This document shows positions 27,946 through 29,468 of a stretch of 29,468 nt of DNA, piece after piece; within the stretch, counting starts at the first letter, position 1; the number at the start of each line of letters is the position of its first letter. Source of the stretch: an uncultured Clostridia bacterium (lineage in GTDB: Bacteria; Bacillota; Clostridia; Christensenellales; Borkfalkiaceae); assembly GCA_959605945.1 (NCBI GenBank), contig CAUHGY010000019.1, positions 1-29,468 on the forward strand. Reading direction: 5' to 3'. Below the pieces are notes generated by a model, which made no database searches, was not told the origin of the DNA, and saw only the letters and a list, made by a program, of their open reading frames with translations. The position numbers were made by a program, and so were the translations under genes.

Positions 27946-29468
27946 TCACGCTTTTTTGCCTATTATCTTTTCGGCAACCGATTTAGGAACTTCCGCATAG
28001 TGCGAGAACTGCATAGTGTAGTTTCCGCGGCCCTGCGTTCTGCTTCTCAAGTCAGTGGCATAACCGAACATTTCGGCAAGAGGGATATTAGCATCAATTA
28101 CTTTTATTCCGTTTCTGTCCTCGGTACCCTGGATTATACCGCGGCGGGCGGTAACATTGCCCATCAGATCGCCGAAATATGCGTCGGGAGTGAGAATTTC
28201 AACCTTCATTATGGGCTCTAACAACACGCTCTTTGCTTTCTGCAAACCGTCTTTGAGAGCCATGCTTCCCGCAATCTTGAATGCCATTTCCGACGAGTCG
28301 ACATCGTGATAGCTTCCGTCGTAAACGGTGACTTTGAAGTCAACTACTTCATAACCCGCAAGAATACCGTTTTTCGCAGCTTCCTGAATACCTTTGTTGA
28401 TAGGCTGAATAAATTCCTTGGGTATCGACCCGCCGACCGTTTCGTCGACAAACTCGTATCCCTTTCCGGGTTCCTGCGGTTCCAGACGTATCTTACAGTG
28501 TCCGTACTGACCGTGTCCGCCGGTCTGACGTTTAAATAAGCCTTCGGCCTCGACTGTCTGTCTGATGGTTTCTTTATAAGCAACCTGCGGTTTACCGACG
28601 TTAGCTTCAACCCTGAACTCACGCAGAAGCCTGTCCACTATTATTTCAAGATGCAGCTCGCCCATACCGGCGATAATAGTCTGTCCCGTTTCGGTATCGG
28701 TATAAGTTTTGAAAGTGGGATCTTCTTCGGCAAGTTTTGCAAGCGCAAAACCCATCTTTTCCTGACCTTGTTTGGTCTTGGGCTCAATCGCTACCCTGAT
28801 AACGGGATCGGGGAACTCCATTTTCTCAAGAACGATGGGATGGGCTTCATCGCACAGAGTATCGCCGGTTGTGGTTTCTTTCAGTCCGACAAGAGCGCAG
28901 ATTTCGCCGCTGTAAACAGCGTCGACTTCTTCCCTGTGATTGGCATGCATTCTTAAAATTCTGCCGACTCTTTCTTTCTTGCCTTTAACGCTGTTATAGA
29001 CATAAGACCCTGTTTTAAGAACACCTGAATAAGCGCGGAAAAACGCAAGTTTTCCTACAAAAGGATCCGTCATTATCTTGAATGCGAGACCGCAGAAAGG
29101 CGCATCGTCCGAAGGTTCCCTGGTAATCTCGTTGCCGCTTTCGTCGACTCCCTTGACAGCCCCTATATCGAGCGGACTGGGCAAATAATCGACAACGGCA
29201 TCAAGAAGATTCTGAACGCCCTTGTTTCTGTAACTCGATCCGCAGAGAACGGGCGTGACCTTCATTGCAAGCGTGGCTTTTCTAAGCCCCGATTTGATTG
29301 CCTCAACGGTAAGATCTCCCTGTTCGAAGTACTTTTCCATAAGCGCATCGTCCTGCTCTGCGGCAAGTTCTACTATCTGCGCCCTGTACTTCTCGCACTC
29401 GTCCTTCATATCGGCGGGAACATCGGTCACCTGAATTTCTTTGCCAAGATCGTCAAGGTATATGTCAG
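27946..29468 (-). CDS. fusA: Translation elongation factor G, C-terminal part (5' end outside window)
   Basis: GTPase that drives translocation and, with RRF, ribosome recycling. The frame continues past the right edge (codons before 29430 read DIYLDDLGKEIQV), so the GTG at 29430 is internal. About 507 codons are present, out of about 690 expected: the end of the G domain (ADMKDECEKYRAQIVELAAE), domain II (DDAPFCGLAFKIMTDPFVGK, AFFRAYSGVLKTGSYVYN), domain III (FALAKLAEEDPTFKTY, IIAGMGELHLEIIVDRL), domain IV (GHGQYGHCKIRLEPQ, GSIPKEFIQPINKGIQEA, YDGSYHDVDSSEMAFKIAGS) and domain V (PIMKVEILTPDAYFGDLMGN, ARRGIIQG). The GTP-binding motifs G1-G4 lie outside the window. tuf follows on the same strand, the usual str-operon order. 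Confidence 0.97.
   Translation of the reverse strand, partial: DIYLDDLGKEIQVTDVPADMKDECEKYRAQIVELAAEQDDALMEKYFEQGDLTVEAIKSGLRKATLAMKVTPVLCGSSYRNKGVQNLLDAVVDYLPSPLDIGAVKGVDESGNEITREPSDDAPFCGLAFKIMTDPFVGKLAFFRAYSGVLKTGSYVYNSVKGKKERVGRILRMHANHREEVDAVYSGEICALVGLKETTTGDTLCDEAHPIVLEKMEFPDPVIRVAIEPKTKQGQEKMGFALAKLAEEDPTFKTYTDTETGQTIIAGMGELHLEIIVDRLLREFRVEANVGKPQVAYKETIRQTVEAEGLFKRQTGGHGQYGHCKIRLEPQEPGKGYEFVDETVGGSIPKEFIQPINKGIQEAAKNGILAGYEVVDFKVTVYDGSYHDVDSSEMAFKIAGSMALKDGLQKAKSVLLEPIMKVEILTPDAYFGDLMGNVTARRGIIQGTEDRNGIKVIDANIPLAEMFGYATDLRSRTQGRGNYTMQFSHYAEVPKSVAEKIIGKKA

Overview
The window reads as chromosomal DNA of a low-to-mid G+C Gram-positive bacterium, most likely an uncultured clostridial (Bacillota) lineage. 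The signs are strong AGGAGG-type ribosome-binding sites, near-consensus sigma-A promoters (TTGACA, 17-bp spacer, TATAAT/TAAAAT), lipobox lipoproteins without outer-membrane genes, a Firmicutes-type L10 leader, and a SpoIVFA/SpoIVFB-like pair. The taxonomic placement is inference. I saw no mobile elements, CRISPR arrays, tRNAs or rRNAs. Most genes lie on the minus strand; only groL, an orphan gene at 7733 and mntP are on the plus strand.

Layout. 1-1038: 3' part of groL. 1499-2716: BspA-type leucine-rich-repeat lipoprotein. 3126-5329: minus-strand iron-sulfur operon (Rrf2/IscR regulator, cysteine desulfurase, IscU scaffold, small YtxH-like membrane protein) behind a consensus promoter carrying a perfect 10-bp-arm palindrome. 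5678-6871: alpha-oxoamine synthase resembling serine palmitoyltransferase. 6948-7646 and 7733-8671: divergent pair of unrecognised genes, one HTH/coiled-coil-like and one apparently without a Shine-Dalgarno. 8829-9740: degenerate cyclophilin lipoprotein.

10619-14175: translation and transcription block rpmG-secE-nusG-rplK-rplA, then rplJ-rplL on its own promoter with an L10 leader and attenuator-like hairpin. The block ends in a terminator after rplL, so rpoB does not follow. 14667-16298: ABC exporter half-transporter. 16758-18454: spoIVFA-spoIVFB-like pair. 18591-21444: two intracellular glycosidases (GH39-like, GH127-like). 21605-23481: apgM and ung, overlapping by ATGA. 23757-24344: mntP. 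24945-25736: NagD-type HAD phosphatase. 26607-27827: tuf on its own promoter. 27946-29468: 3' part of fusA, which runs off the window.

The window is mostly housekeeping. The points most worth a second look are the SPT-like enzyme, the Fe-S operon operator, the SpoIVFAB pair, the two orphan genes around 7.7 kb, the degenerate cyclophilin, paired L1-binding-like RNA motifs before rplK and rplA, and an AT-rich gap of about 870 bp (25737-26606) holding phased TTGTTT repeats, twin dyads and a tandem 17-mer.
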